Shown here: piece after piece, positions 44,196 through 53,976 of the stretch | Position numbering within the stretch: position 1 is the first letter of the stretch | Layout of the letters: each line of letters opens with the position of its first letter | NCBI RefSeq assembly: GCF_014250685.1 | Contig: NZ_JACFAJ010000006.1 | Location: 310,001-374,000 of the forward strand | Direction: 5' to 3' | Source: Cetobacterium sp. 2A | GTDB taxonomy: Bacteria; Fusobacteriota; Fusobacteriia; Fusobacteriales; Fusobacteriaceae | DNA length: 64,000 nt | Made by a program: the position numbers and the translations under genes | The notes under the pieces: model-generated | What the model was told of the DNA's origin: nothing | The model's input: only the letters and a program-made list of their open reading frames with translations | Databases searched by the model: none

Positions 44196-44594
44196 TTATA
44201 ATACAAATCCATAAGGAAGTATTTCTTCCATTGTTTTAATAAGGTAATCTTTCTTTAGATTCCCTAGTATTATAACTGTTTCATTGTCTGCGAATTCACT
44301 TATAACTTGTCTACAAGCTCCACAAGGACTTACTGGTCCTGTAGTATCTGCCACAATAACAATTATTTTTATTTTTTTCATACCTTGACTCACTGCTGAA
44401 AATATTGCACTACGTTCAGCACAATTTGAAAGACCGTACGAAGCATTTTCAACATTTGCTCCAGCATAGTGTTTCCCATTTTCATCTACTACTACTGCTC
44501 CAACTTTAAATCCAGAATATTTAACATAAGCATTCTCTCTGGCTTTTATTGACTCGTCTAGTAGCTCTAATATCTCTTTTTCTGTTAAGTTCAT
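44196..44594 (-). CDS. cdd: Cytidine deaminase
   Basis: A 132-residue homotetramer-type enzyme that converts cytidine and deoxycytidine to uridines. The catalytic and zinc residues are in ASYGLSNCAERSAIFSAVSQ and SPCGACRQVISEF. The length is normal. It lies 22 bp after deoD, the last gene of the salvage operon. Confidence 0.96.
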   Translation of the reverse strand: MNLTEKEILELLDESIKARENAYVKYSGFKVGAVVVDENGKHYAGANVENASYGLSNCAERSAIFSAVSQGMKKIKIIVIVADTTGPVSPCGACRQVISEFADNETVIILGNLKKDYLIKTMEEILPYGFVL

Positions 44595-44616
44595 TGTTCC
44601 TCCAAATCTTATTGGA

Positions 44617-45318
44617 CTATAGAGCTGTTTCTAAAGCTATCTCTATCATTTCCTTTAATGTTGTCTGTCTTTCTTCCGAAGTTGTTTCTTCTCCAGTAAC
44701 TAAAGAGTCAGATATAGTTAAAATACTCAAAGCATTTACATTGTATTTTGCTGCAACTGTGTAAAGAGCTGCAGTTTCCATCTCAACGCAAAGAACTCCA
44801 AACTCTGCCCATTTTTTATATGAATCAAAGTTATCACCATAAAATTCATCAGCGGTTAATACATTTCCACCTTTTAAAGCTATACCTTTTTGAGCTGCTA
44901 GATTAGCTGCTTTCATAAATAAATCAAATGAAGCTGTTGGTGCATAATCTGCTCCACCAAATCTTAAATTATTTATTCCAGAAGTTGTTGATGCAGACAT
45001 AGCTAATATTACGTCTCTTATTTTTACATCTTCTCTATATGAACCTGCAGTTCCAACTCTTATTAAATTTTTAGCTCCATAATCTCTAATTAACTCATTA
45101 GCATATATTGAAATTGATGGAATTCCCATTCCTGTTCCTTGAACAGAAACTTTTTTCCCTTTATAAGTTCCAGTATATCCATACATACCTCTTACTTGAT
45201 TATAACATACTACATCTTCTAAAAATGTTTCTGCTATCCATTTTGCTCTTAAAGGATCTCCTGGTAATAATACTGTTTCCGCTATATCTCCTTTTTTTGC
45301 TCCAATATGTACGCTCAT
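44617..45318 (-). CDS. deoD: Purine nucleoside phosphorylase DeoD
   Basis: 233 residues of the hexameric PNP type, which splits purine (deoxy)nucleosides with phosphate into base and (deoxy)ribose-1-phosphate. Typical stretches are [39 protein letters not shown] and [15 protein letters not shown], plus [13 protein letters not shown] with the catalytic Asp. It lies 24 bp after deoB, whose enzyme uses its sugar-phosphate product. Confidence 0.96.
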   Translation of the reverse strand: MSVHIGAKKGDIAETVLLPGDPLRAKWIAETFLEDVVCYNQVRGMYGYTGTYKGKKVSVQGTGMGIPSISIYANELIRDYGAKNLIRVGTAGSYREDVKIRDVILAMSASTTSGINNLRFGGADYAPTASFDLFMKAANLAAQKGIALKGGNVLTADEFYGDNFDSYKKWAEFGVLCVEMETAALYTVAAKYNVNALSILTISDSLVTGEETTSEERQTTLKEMIEIALETAL

Positions 45319-45342
45319 ATATTCCTCCCTAATTTATATTTA

Positions 45343-46521
45343 TTAAAATATCTCTTTAGCAAAACTAGTTTTTAAATCTGTCTTTCCAAGAAGTAATTCT
45401 TCAACTGTGGCAGCTATATCTGTAAAGCTGGTTCTTGTTCCTAAATTTACCCCAGATTTCATAGTTTTTCCATATACCATGATTGGTATATATTCTCTTG
45501 TATGGTCAGTTCCAGAAAAAGTTGGATCACACCCATGATCTGCAGTTATTATTAAAATCTCATTATCTCCCATATTTTCCATTATTTGTGGAAGATACTC
45601 ATCAAACTCTTCAAGTGCTAACTTGTAACCTTTTGGATCTCTTCTATGTCCATACTTCATATCAAAATCAACTAAATTTGTAAAAATTAATCCTTTTGAT
45701 TTCTCTTGCAAAGCTTTGATAGTTTTTAAAATTCCATCTAAATTATCTTTATTAGTTCCCCTATCATCAGTTACTCCTACCCCTGCAAATATATCAGAAG
45801 TTTTTCCTATTCCGATTACCGATAATCCCGCCTCTTCAATTCTATTTAACATAGTATCTTTAGGAGGTAATACTGAGTAATCATGTCTGTGGGCGGTTCT
45901 TACAAAATGACCTTTTCCACTTCCAACATATGGTCTTGCTATAACTCTTGCAACTGGTGAATATTCTTTACAAACTTCAAGTGCTATTTTACAAGCTTTA
46001 TAAAGTTCGTCTAAAGATATTATATCCTCATGAGCTGCTATTTGTAAAACTGGATCAGCTGAAGTATAAACTATCCAATCTCCCGTTTTCATCTGCTCAT
46101 CTCCATAGTCGTCTAAAACAGCAGTTCCAGAATACGGAAGATTACATAATATTTTTCTACCTGTTCTTTTTTCAATCTCTTTTAAAGTTTCTTCAGGGAA
46201 TCCATTTGGATATGTTGGAAATGGTTTTTCTGGAACTATTCCTGCTATTTCCCAGTGTCCAGTAGTTGTATCTTTTCCTTTTGATTGCTCGTTTGCTTTT
46301 CCGTAAGCTCCAAGAGATTTTTCTACTCTACTAACTCCTAATATCTCAGTTATGTTTCCAAGACCTAAATCTTCCATATTGCTTACATTTAATCCTCCAC
46401 AAGCCAAGGCAATATTTCCTAAAGTATTAGATCCAACATCTCCAAATTCTGCTGCATCAGGCATAAATCCAACACCAGCACTATCTAAAACTATTATTGT
46501 TGCTCTTTCTATTTTATTCAC
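45343..46521 (-). CDS. deoB: Phosphopentomutase DeoB
   Basis: A 392-residue alkaline-phosphatase-superfamily enzyme that interconverts (deoxy)ribose-1- and 5-phosphate. Metal-site motifs are VLDSAGVGFMPDAAEF, TTTGHWEIAG and TADHGCDPTFSGTDHTREY. I choose the GTG at 46521: GGAG lies nine bases upstream, while the ATG at 46530 directly abuts the ribosome site. It is the second gene of the nucleoside operon. Confidence 0.96.
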   Translation of the reverse strand: MNKIERATIIVLDSAGVGFMPDAAEFGDVGSNTLGNIALACGGLNVSNMEDLGLGNITEILGVSRVEKSLGAYGKANEQSKGKDTTTGHWEIAGIVPEKPFPTYPNGFPEETLKEIEKRTGRKILCNLPYSGTAVLDDYGDEQMKTGDWIVYTSADPVLQIAAHEDIISLDELYKACKIALEVCKEYSPVARVIARPYVGSGKGHFVRTAHRHDYSVLPPKDTMLNRIEEAGLSVIGIGKTSDIFAGVGVTDDRGTNKDNLDGILKTIKALQEKSKGLIFTNLVDFDMKYGHRRDPKGYKLALEEFDEYLPQIMENMGDNEILIITADHGCDPTFSGTDHTREYIPIMVYGKTMKSGVNLGTRTSFTDIAATVEELLLGKTDLKTSFAKEIF

Positions 46522-46548
46522 TAATATCATCTCCTTTACATGGACAAT

Positions 46549-46580
46549 AAAGGGCCGATTTAGAATACTAAACCAGCCCC
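46549..46580 (-). terminator. Hairpin between the nucleoside-binding protein gene and deoB
   Basis: GGGCTGGTTTAG pairs with CTAAATCGGCCC (two G-T wobbles, loop TATT), followed by TTTATTG on the minus strand. The weak T-tract suggests partial termination, so that more binding protein than enzyme is made. Confidence 0.65.
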
Positions 46581-46591
46581 CTATTTATTCA

Positions 46592-47557
46592 TTATTTGCT
46601 TTTAACAATAATTTCCTTGTTTTTAATTTTATCAGCAATTTCTTTTAACTTAGTAATTTTTTCTGCTCCGATTTTATCTTTTGTAAACTCTAGATCTGTA
46701 ACTCCAACACCGTTTTCAGCAACACCGTAAATTGTTACTCCAGTTTTGAATTCTCCATCTTTTACAGCTTTTACAGTATCAAATACTGCTACATCAACAT
46801 TTTTTATCATTGAAGTTAATACTGTTCCTGGTGCAACTCCATCTTGGTTTGAATCTACACCAATTGCGTAAACTCCTTTTTCTTTAGCTGCATCAATAAC
46901 ACCCATTCCTGTTCCACCAGCTGCATGATAAACTACATCTGCACCTTGGTTTATTTCAGAAATTGCATTTTCTTTACCTCTAACTGGGTCGTTAAAAGGA
47001 TTTGGTCCAGTTGTGTAAACTGAAAGAACTTTGATAGCTGGATTTACATATTTTGCTCCATCCTCATATCCAATTTCGAATTTTTTAATTAAAGGATTTT
47101 CTACTCCTCCAACAAATCCAATTGTTCCTGTCTTAGACATCATAGCTGCTAAAGCTCCAACTAAGAATGATCCTTCCTCTTCTTTAAAAGTTAAAGATTT
47201 TACGTTTGGTAAATCAATTACATCATCAATTATTGCAAATTTTGAATTTGGATAATCTGCTGCAACTGCTTTTGCCGATTCCGTCATTTGGAATCCTGTA
47301 GCAATTATCAAATCATAATCTGCTTCAGCATATTCTCTTAAAAATTCTTCATCTTCTGCTGGAGAAGCTGGTTCAACGTATTTGAACTCAATTCCTAAAT
47401 CTTTCTTAGCTTTTTCCAATCCTCTGTAAGCTGAATCGTTGAAAGATTTATCTCCTAATCCTCCTGTTGAAAGAACTATTCCAACTTTTAACGGGTTTGC
47501 TGCAAATGCATTTATGGCAAGCATTAAACCTAAAGTAAGAGTTACTAATTTTTTCAT
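46592..47557 (-). CDS. BMP-family ABC transporter substrate-binding protein (nucleoside-binding)
   Basis: A 321-residue periplasmic protein of the Bmp/Med/PnrA family, which bind purine nucleosides for ABC import. The signal peptide ends AINAFAAN with no lipobox, so it should be free in the periplasm. VGIVLSTGGLGDKSFNDSAYRG, split by residues typical of the family, and AAGGTGMGVIDAAKE are diagnostic. The transporter ATPase and permease genes are not here. The three genes after it catabolise nucleosides, which supports the substrate. Confidence 0.92.
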   Translation of the reverse strand: MKKLVTLTLGLMLAINAFAANPLKVGIVLSTGGLGDKSFNDSAYRGLEKAKKDLGIEFKYVEPASPAEDEEFLREYAEADYDLIIATGFQMTESAKAVAADYPNSKFAIIDDVIDLPNVKSLTFKEEEGSFLVGALAAMMSKTGTIGFVGGVENPLIKKFEIGYEDGAKYVNPAIKVLSVYTTGPNPFNDPVRGKENAISEINQGADVVYHAAGGTGMGVIDAAKEKGVYAIGVDSNQDGVAPGTVLTSMIKNVDVAVFDTVKAVKDGEFKTGVTIYGVAENGVGVTDLEFTKDKIGAEKITKLKEIADKIKNKEIIVKSK

Positions 47558-47577
47558 TTCATTCCCCCCTCAATTCG

Positions 47578-47606
47578 ATTATATTAACAAAGTTAATCCT
47601 GTAGAA
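47578..47606 (-). promoter_or_regulatory. Promoter and palindromic operator of the nucleoside operon
   Basis: TATAAT on the minus strand (47583-47578) is followed upstream by the perfect palindrome ATTAACAAAGTTAAT (47583-47597) in the -10/-35 spacer. The -35 is weak (TTCTAC). A palindrome in this place would suit a repressor, perhaps one responding to nucleosides. Confidence 0.5.
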
Positions 47607-47621
47607 TTTTACCATATATTT

Positions 47622-48875
47622 TTAGTAAAAAAAAGTTTTTTTTGGTAATTCAAACCATATTCTCAACTTTTCCTTCGCTATATCTACACCAAATTTACTT
47701 TTGTGCTGTTGCAAAATTCCCTTCACTATAGCAAGACCCAACCCATGACCTTCTCTATTTCTATTTTTATTCATCCTATAAAACGGTGTCCATATATTTT
47801 TAAGATCCTCTTTTTTCACTTGAGTTGTCCTATTTTCTATATATATCTGATATACATCACTTTTTTCTTCCACACCAATTTTTATAGATTTTGATTCCTC
47901 CGAATACTTAAAAGCATTCTCTATTAAATTTTGTAAAACTCTACTTATATAGGTTTCATCACCATATACATAAGCTTCTCCACTTGGAAGTTCAACTTTA
48001 AAATCATGATATTTCACAATAATTCTTTCCACAATTTCTTCAATTAGGAGGATTATATCAAATCTTTCAGTTGTAAGTTTTAACTGTCCACTTTCTATAT
48101 GTGAAATTAATAAAAGTTCACGAACTAATCCATCCATTTTTTTACTTTCTTCTATTATAGTCTCAGCATAAAATTCTTTATCTTCATCACTGGCTATATT
48201 TTCAAATAATCCTTGGGCATATCCTTGGATAATAGCAATTGGCGTTTTTAATTCATGACTTACATTTGCAATAAATTCTTTTCTAAGAGTTTCTATTTGT
48301 CTTTCTCTTTCTATTTCTTCTTTTAATCTTTCATTCGTTTCATTTAATTCTTCTATTCCTCTTTCCAAACTAAATGCCAGAAATATTCCTAAAACAAGTG
48401 TTAAAGCTAATAACTTTAAATGATACTCAGTTGATATTTTCATTCCCTCTTGAATAAAACTTAAAGGAGTTGAAATTTCTATATATTTCCCTCTCAAATA
48501 TGGATAGAAAAGATATATACTCTCTCCTCTGTAGTCTTTCATATTTATATTCATAAATATTTTATTTCCAGATTCTAAAACTTCTCTTATATGCTCAACT
48601 TGTTCTTTAGTTAAACTTCCCTCTGAAGAAAAGCTATTTAAATTTTGAAATTTTTCTATACTTATCAAAACATTATATTCTCTCTCTAGCTGTTGAAAAT
48701 CAATAGTTGTATTAGGATCTACAACTTTAGCTCCTATTTCTAAAAGAGTGTCCTCTTTATTTTCCAGATAAAATTTCTCAAGAAAAAATTTGTTCGTCAC
48801 TAGAAGTCCTGAAATCATTATAAATACGACTAAAAATATCAGTAAAATTACTTTCCCTTTTATCTTCATTTTCAT
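47622..48875 (-). CDS. Sensor histidine kinase
   Basis: A 417-residue kinase with two membrane helices (about 8-28 and 153-170) around an extracytoplasmic sensor of about 120 residues. A dimerisation helix carries His207 in ANVSHELKTPIAI, followed by the ATPase domain with LIENAFKYSEESK and GHGLGLAIVKG. The D-box is divergent (YIENRTT in place of DxGxG). It forms a pair with the regulator 2 bp upstream. The signal is unknown. Confidence 0.9.
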   Translation of the reverse strand: MKMKIKGKVILLIFLVVFIMISGLLVTNKFFLEKFYLENKEDTLLEIGAKVVDPNTTIDFQQLEREYNVLISIEKFQNLNSFSSEGSLTKEQVEHIREVLESGNKIFMNINMKDYRGESIYLFYPYLRGKYIEISTPLSFIQEGMKISTEYHLKLLALTLVLGIFLAFSLERGIEELNETNERLKEEIERERQIETLRKEFIANVSHELKTPIAIIQGYAQGLFENIASDEDKEFYAETIIEESKKMDGLVRELLLISHIESGQLKLTTERFDIILLIEEIVERIIVKYHDFKVELPSGEAYVYGDETYISRVLQNLIENAFKYSEESKSIKIGVEEKSDVYQIYIENRTTQVKKEDLKNIWTPFYRMNKNRNREGHGLGLAIVKGILQQHKSKFGVDIAKEKLRIWFELPKKTFFY

Positions 48876-48877
48876 AA

Positions 48878-49543
48878 TTACACTTCCATTTTATATCCAA
48901 AACCTCTTACAGTTTGAATATAATTTTCTCCAATTTTTTTTCTGAGTCTTTTAACATGAGTATCTACGGTTCTTTCATCTCCAAAATAATCCCAACCCCA
49001 AACACTATTTAAAATCTTTTCTCTAGACAGAGGATTTTTATTATTTTCTATAAAAAAGTTTAAAAGATCCAGCTCTTTCGGTGTCAATTCAATCAATACA
49101 CCATCTAACTTGACCTCACGTTTATCCATATTTATAGATATACTTCCAAGTATGACTTCCCCATCTTTTCCATCATTTCCACTTGAATCTCTTCTTAAAA
49201 TTGCCTTTATTTTTGCCACTAAAAGTTTAGGATTAAATGGTTTAATCATATATTCATCTATTCCTAATTCATATCCAAATAACTGGTCACTTTCTTCAGA
49301 TCTTGCTGTTAACATTATTATAGGTATATTAGATCTTTCTCTGATTTCCTTAGCTACTTCCCAGCCATCTTTTACTGGCATCATTACATCTAATAATATG
49401 AGATCAAATTCTTTTTGAGAAAATTTAACAAGCCCCTCTTCACCGTTTGACGCTTCATCAACTTCATATTCCTCTTTTACTAAATAATCCTTCATAAGCC
49501 TTCTAATTTTCCATTCATCTTCAACAATCAAAATCTTTTTCAT
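48878..49543 (-). CDS. OmpR-family response regulator
   Basis: About 221 residues. The receiver domain has VEDE, phospho-acceptor Asp52 in LILLDVMMPVKDG and Lys in MIKPFNP. The winged helix has ELTPKELDLLNFF, DERTVDTHVKRLRKKI and TVRGFGYKMEV. I use the ATG at 49543; two GTG codons just before it form part of the ribosome site. It follows disA by 13 bp, so this two-component system seems to be the tail of the radA-disA transcript. Confidence 0.9.
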   Translation of the reverse strand: MKKILIVEDEWKIRRLMKDYLVKEEYEVDEASNGEEGLVKFSQKEFDLILLDVMMPVKDGWEVAKEIRERSNIPIIMLTARSEESDQLFGYELGIDEYMIKPFNPKLLVAKIKAILRRDSSGNDGKDGEVILGSISINMDKREVKLDGVLIELTPKELDLLNFFIENNKNPLSREKILNSVWGWDYFGDERTVDTHVKRLRKKIGENYIQTVRGFGYKMEV

Positions 49544-49556
49544 AATCACCACTATT

Positions 49557-50630
49557 CTATTTTTCTAATTCAACAGTTAATTTCAATCTCTTCAGACCAG
49601 TCTGAATAGCTTTAACTTTAAATTTACTTATTCCTTTTACTTCTATCAAATCCTCCATAGAAGTTACTTGGATAGTTGAAAGATCTTTATAAATAGATAT
49701 CAATTTTTCTATATCTTTCTTATTAAGTTTTGTAATCTTATCTAAAACTCTATACCCTTTAGGAGATACTCTTTTATCTAGAACAGAATATGTTTTTCCA
49801 TATCCCAAAATATATGAAAGTTTCTCTAACTCCAATAATTCGCTATCACTTAATTTTTCTAATTCGTCATTTATAATAGAGATTTCTAATTCTCCTTTTT
49901 CTCCATTACTATCTCCGTTGTAATAATCCCTTATAAAATTATGTTTTTCTTCTTTTACTCCTTGTATTAAATCTTCAACTTGAAGATTTATAAGTCTTCC
50001 TTCTGTTCCTAATTCTATAACATAATTTTCTAGTTCTCTCATTATTCTTCTTACCATTTCAAATCTTTGAAGTACAGAAGTCACCTCATAAAGAGTAACT
50101 AAATCATCAAGTTCAAGTATAGTAAGATTTCCTAAAGATTTATCAAGAACATATCTGTATCTTTCTAAAGTTTTTAGAGCTTGTGAAGCCTCAGTCATGA
50201 CTTCATACATATTTTTAAGTCTATATCTCATTTCACCTTTATACAAAGTTACTACTTTTTTTCTCTCAGATATAGCTATAACTAATAAATCACTTTGTTT
50301 TGCAACTCTTTGAGCTGTTCTATGTCTAGTCCCACTCTCATTTGTAGTATATTCCATTCCGGGTTGAAGATGAACATTAGCATATAAAATATTTTCTATT
50401 TTATTATCAACTATTATTGCTCCATCCATTTTCCCTAACTCATATATTTTTTCAGGGGTATAGCTACAATTTATTTGAAATCCCCCATCAATCATTTTGC
50501 TAACCTCTTCACCCATACCTACAACTATAAGAGCACCCATACCTGCATCTAGAATATTATATATTCCCTCTCTTAATCTAGTTCCTGGAGTAACTTGGGA
50601 AAGAATGCTTAATAAATCGTTATTATCCAT
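49557..50630 (-). CDS. disA: Diadenylate cyclase and DNA-scanning protein DisA
   Basis: A 357-residue octameric protein that makes c-di-AMP from ATP and scans DNA for damage. The cyclase domain has DGA (69-71) and RHR (102-104, in ESGTRHRTAQR). The linker is followed by a RuvA-like helix-hairpin-helix domain with LIEVKGISKFKVKAIQTGL. It overlaps radA by 8 bp, and RadA is a known partner and inhibitor of DisA in Bacillus. c-di-AMP is mostly studied in Gram-positives, so its presence here is notable. Confidence 0.95.
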   Translation of the reverse strand: MDNNDLLSILSQVTPGTRLREGIYNILDAGMGALIVVGMGEEVSKMIDGGFQINCSYTPEKIYELGKMDGAIIVDNKIENILYANVHLQPGMEYTTNESGTRHRTAQRVAKQSDLLVIAISERKKVVTLYKGEMRYRLKNMYEVMTEASQALKTLERYRYVLDKSLGNLTILELDDLVTLYEVTSVLQRFEMVRRIMRELENYVIELGTEGRLINLQVEDLIQGVKEEKHNFIRDYYNGDSNGEKGELEISIINDELEKLSDSELLELEKLSYILGYGKTYSVLDKRVSPKGYRVLDKITKLNKKDIEKLISIYKDLSTIQVTSMEDLIEVKGISKFKVKAIQTGLKRLKLTVELEK

Positions 50631-51996
50631 CTTTACTCACCCTCTCTAGAAATTCATCTAAATTTTTTAAAAATATCAGCTTTAATTTGTAACTATTTTT
50701 TTCTACTTCTTTTCTATTTGCTTCAGGTATGTAAACACCTTTGAATCCTAATTTTTCAAGCTCTCTTAATCTTCTGTCTATAAAGAAAACCTTTCTTATT
50801 TCTCCTCTAAGTCCTAACTCTCCAATTGCCGCAATCTTTTGACTTATCTCTACATTTTTATAAATTGAAACTATAGATATAAGTACTCCTAAGTCTGCCG
50901 CTGGATCATTTATAGAAAGTCCACCTGGTACATTTATGAAAACATCTTTCATTCCAAGTTGCATTCCCATTCTTTTTTCTGCAATAGATATTAAAATTTG
51001 AACTCTATTTCTATCAAATCCTTGTACTATCCTCTTTGGAATTCCAATTGTTACGTCTGTAATTAAAGTCTGTATTTCTAATAGGAATACTTTTGTTCCT
51101 TCAAGAACTGGTACTACCATGCTTCCAATATTTTTTTCCTCTCTTTCACAAAGGAAAAACTCCGAAGAATTTATTATCTCTTTTATTCCATCTTCTTCCA
51201 TACTGAAAACTGCTAATTCATTTGTTGACCCATATCTATTTTTTTGACTTCTTAATATTCTATAAAATAGTCCCTCTTCACCTTCAAATTGAAAAACTGC
51301 ATCTACCATATGTTCCAAAAGCTTTGGTCCAGCCACTTTTCCATCTTTAGTTATATGACCTACTATAAAAAAAGACACATCTTGCTTTTTTGCCATTTCA
51401 ACTATTTTTAAAGTACACTCTCTTATCTGAGTTGGTGTTCCTGGAATAGAATCAAAAGCTGAGTTGTAAAGAGTTTGTATTGAATCAACTATAACTACCT
51501 TTGGTTTTTTTATAGTCACATATTCATATATATTTTGAATATCTGTTTCAGACATAAGGTAAAGATTAGAACTGTTTATTCCTAATCTCTCTCCTCTTGA
51601 CTTTATTTGTGCTGGAGATTCTTCCCCAGATATATAAAGTACGTCTCCATATTTTGTATATTCTTTTGCAGTTTGAAGAAGAAGTGTCGATTTTCCAATA
51701 CCTGGATTTCCAGTTATTAGAACTACTTGTCCTTTAACCAATCCACCACCAAGGATTCTATCAAATTCAGAAATTGTAGTTTTATATCTAAAGTCCTTTT
51801 CCAATTGAATATCTGAAAAAGATACCACTTTATTTGAAAGCTCTACCATGGATAAATTATTTTTTACAGCATTTTTAGAAGTTGAACTTATCTCTTCATC
51901 AAAAGTTCCCCATTCTCCACAGTTGCTACATTTACCTACCCATTTTATCGACTTAAAACCACATTCATTACATATATAAAATCCATTTTTCGACAT
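50623..51996 (-). CDS. radA: DNA repair protein RadA
   Basis: A 457-residue RecA-like helicase promoting branch migration. It opens with a zinc finger (Cys9, Cys12, Cys23, Cys26). The Walker A is ITGNPGIGKSTLLLQ, the KNRFG-like motif reads SQKNRYGSTNE, and the end is a Lon-like domain with DVFINVPGGLSINDPAADL. It overlaps disA, an arrangement seen in Firmicutes. Confidence 0.96.
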   Translation of the reverse strand: MSKNGFYICNECGFKSIKWVGKCSNCGEWGTFDEEISSTSKNAVKNNLSMVELSNKVVSFSDIQLEKDFRYKTTISEFDRILGGGLVKGQVVLITGNPGIGKSTLLLQTAKEYTKYGDVLYISGEESPAQIKSRGERLGINSSNLYLMSETDIQNIYEYVTIKKPKVVIVDSIQTLYNSAFDSIPGTPTQIRECTLKIVEMAKKQDVSFFIVGHITKDGKVAGPKLLEHMVDAVFQFEGEEGLFYRILRSQKNRYGSTNELAVFSMEEDGIKEIINSSEFFLCEREEKNIGSMVVPVLEGTKVFLLEIQTLITDVTIGIPKRIVQGFDRNRVQILISIAEKRMGMQLGMKDVFINVPGGLSINDPAADLGVLISIVSIYKNVEISQKIAAIGELGLRGEIRKVFFIDRRLRELEKLGFKGVYIPEANRKEVEKNSYKLKLIFLKNLDEFLERVSKDG

Positions 51997-52008
51997 TCTT
52001 TCTCCTTC

Positions 52009-52500
52009 TTAGCCTTTCAACTCTCCCGCACGTTTTCTAATATCATCGATTATTCTCTCATCAATAAATTTATCCAATTTACCGTTATATGTAGCAATTT
52101 CCCTAACTACACTTGAACTTAAATATAAATATTCTTTTGCTGCTGGAATAAGAATCGTTTCTATTTCACCATCTGAAATGTCATAATTTCCGTAAGCTAG
52201 TGTCAGTTCATATTCATAATCTGAAACAGCTCTTAACCCTCTTATTATAACTTCGATTGAATTTTCTACCATAAAATCTACAAGTAATCCACTAAAATCA
52301 ACTACTTCTATGTTTGGTAAATCTGCTAAAAGTTTCTTTACCATAGTTTTTCTTTCTTCCAAATTAAACCAGTATTTTTTTGAACTATTGTTTAAAACAG
52401 CCACTATCAATTTATCACAAATCTTTGAAGCTCTTCTAATTATGTCCTGATGTCCTTTTGTTATTGGATCAAAACTTCCAGCATAAACTGCAACTTTCAT
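52009..52500 (-). CDS. coaD: Phosphopantetheine adenylyltransferase
   Basis: A 163-residue enzyme for the penultimate step of CoA synthesis. AVYAGSFDPITKGHQDIIRRA holds the TxGH nucleotidyltransferase motif and LSSSVVREIATYNG the second ATP site. The length is typical. It lies 9 bp after rng and 12 bp before radA. Confidence 0.96.
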   Translation of the reverse strand: MKVAVYAGSFDPITKGHQDIIRRASKICDKLIVAVLNNSSKKYWFNLEERKTMVKKLLADLPNIEVVDFSGLLVDFMVENSIEVIIRGLRAVSDYEYELTLAYGNYDISDGEIETILIPAAKEYLYLSSSVVREIATYNGKLDKFIDERIIDDIRKRAGELKG

Positions 52501-52509
52501 GTTCTCCTC

Positions 52510-53976
52510 CTACTTCTCTAGAAGAATATTATAATCATTTTTCTCACCATGAATACTTTCTACAAGTTCTAAAATTTTTCCTTTTTTTGCTAAATATGAA
52601 TTTATAAAATCTAGATAAATTTCCTCTAACTTATGGCAGATATCCTTAGTAGTAACTACTTTAATTTTTCTTATATCCTCTTCTGTAGATAGTTCTTTAA
52701 TTTCTTTTATTATAGATTCTACAATAGATTTTTTAGATTTTATTCTTCCTGTTCCATTACATTTTGGACATTCCTCTTGGAAATAATAAAATAATGGATT
52801 TCCAGTTCTTTTTCTAGTCATCTCTACAAGACCTAAATCTGTGAAATGAATTATATTATTTTTTATTCTATCTTTGCTTAAACTTTTTTCTAAAGCTTCT
52901 GTCACTTTAATCTTATCTGCTTCAAGTTTCATATCAATAAAATCTATTATTATTATTCCGCTCAAATTTCTAAGTCTTAGCTGTCTTGCAATCTCAACTG
53001 CAGCCTCAACGTTTGTATTCACAACCGTTTCTTCTAAATTTAAAGTTCCAGTATTTTTTCCAGTATTTACATCTATACTTATTAAGGCTTCTGTTTTTTG
53101 GATAACTAAATATCCTCCGCATTCAAGCCAAACTACTTCTTTTAAGGCATTTTCTATTTCCTTATTGATGTTATATACTTCAAATATATCTTTGCTATCT
53201 CTATAAAGTTTAATTTTTGTCTTCAGATTATTTTCACTAAATGCATTGATATAATCTATTATTTCCCAATAAGCTTCCTCATTATCTACAATTAACTCAT
53301 CTATTTGATTACTGAAAATATCTCTCAATATTTTTGTAACTATATCATTATCTCTGTAAAGAGTATCTCCAATTTTTGCTTTTGAAATTTTTCTGTCTGT
53401 CTCTTCCCATTTTTTTGAAAGATACTGAATCTCTCTTTCAAAATGGTAAATAGATTTTCCTTCCGCAGCAGTTCTAATAATTACTCCCATTCCATCAGGT
53501 TTTATCTCTTTGAATAATTCCTCAAGTCTAGCTCTTTCTTTTTCATTTTTTATTTTTTTAGAAATAGCTATGTGATCATTATTTGGCATAAGCACTAAGT
53601 ATTTTCCAGGAACAGTAAAATGTGTTGTAACTCTAGCTCCTTTACTTCCTCTTGGCTCGCTTAAAACCTGAACAACTACATCATCACCAACAGTTAGTAT
53701 ATCTTCAATAGGTCTATTACTATTTTCAATTCCATCTAAATATTTTTCTTCAAATTCTCTTAGATCATTTACGTAAAGAAATCCATTTTTTTCAAGTCCA
53801 ATATTTACAAAAGCTGACTCCATTCCCGGAAGAACATTAGCAACTTTTCCCTTATAAATATTTCCATTTATGGTTCCTTCCCCATATCTTTCTATAAAAA
53901 ATTCCAAAACTTTACCGTTTTCTAAAATAGCAGCACGAGTTTGAAATTTATCTATGTTTATTATTATCTGGTTCAT
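52510..53976 (-). CDS. rng: Ribonuclease E/G family protein (RNase G-like)
   Basis: A 488-residue endoribonuclease involved in rRNA maturation and mRNA decay. An S1 domain (about 35-120: GNIYKGKVANVLPGMESAFV) is followed by the catalytic DNase I-like part, with Asp in LISIDVNTGKNTG and IIIIDFIDMK. The zinc-link is CPKCNGTGRI. It lacks the long C-terminal scaffold of RNase E, so it is the G type. It overlaps the radical SAM gene by 29 bp. Confidence 0.93.
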   Translation of the reverse strand: MNQIIINIDKFQTRAAILENGKVLEFFIERYGEGTINGNIYKGKVANVLPGMESAFVNIGLEKNGFLYVNDLREFEEKYLDGIENSNRPIEDILTVGDDVVVQVLSEPRGSKGARVTTHFTVPGKYLVLMPNNDHIAISKKIKNEKERARLEELFKEIKPDGMGVIIRTAAEGKSIYHFEREIQYLSKKWEETDRKISKAKIGDTLYRDNDIVTKILRDIFSNQIDELIVDNEEAYWEIIDYINAFSENNLKTKIKLYRDSKDIFEVYNINKEIENALKEVVWLECGGYLVIQKTEALISIDVNTGKNTGTLNLEETVVNTNVEAAVEIARQLRLRNLSGIIIIDFIDMKLEADKIKVTEALEKSLSKDRIKNNIIHFTDLGLVEMTRKRTGNPLFYYFQEECPKCNGTGRIKSKKSIVESIIKEIKELSTEEDIRKIKVVTTKDICHKLEEIYLDFINSYLAKKGKILELVESIHGEKNDYNILLEK

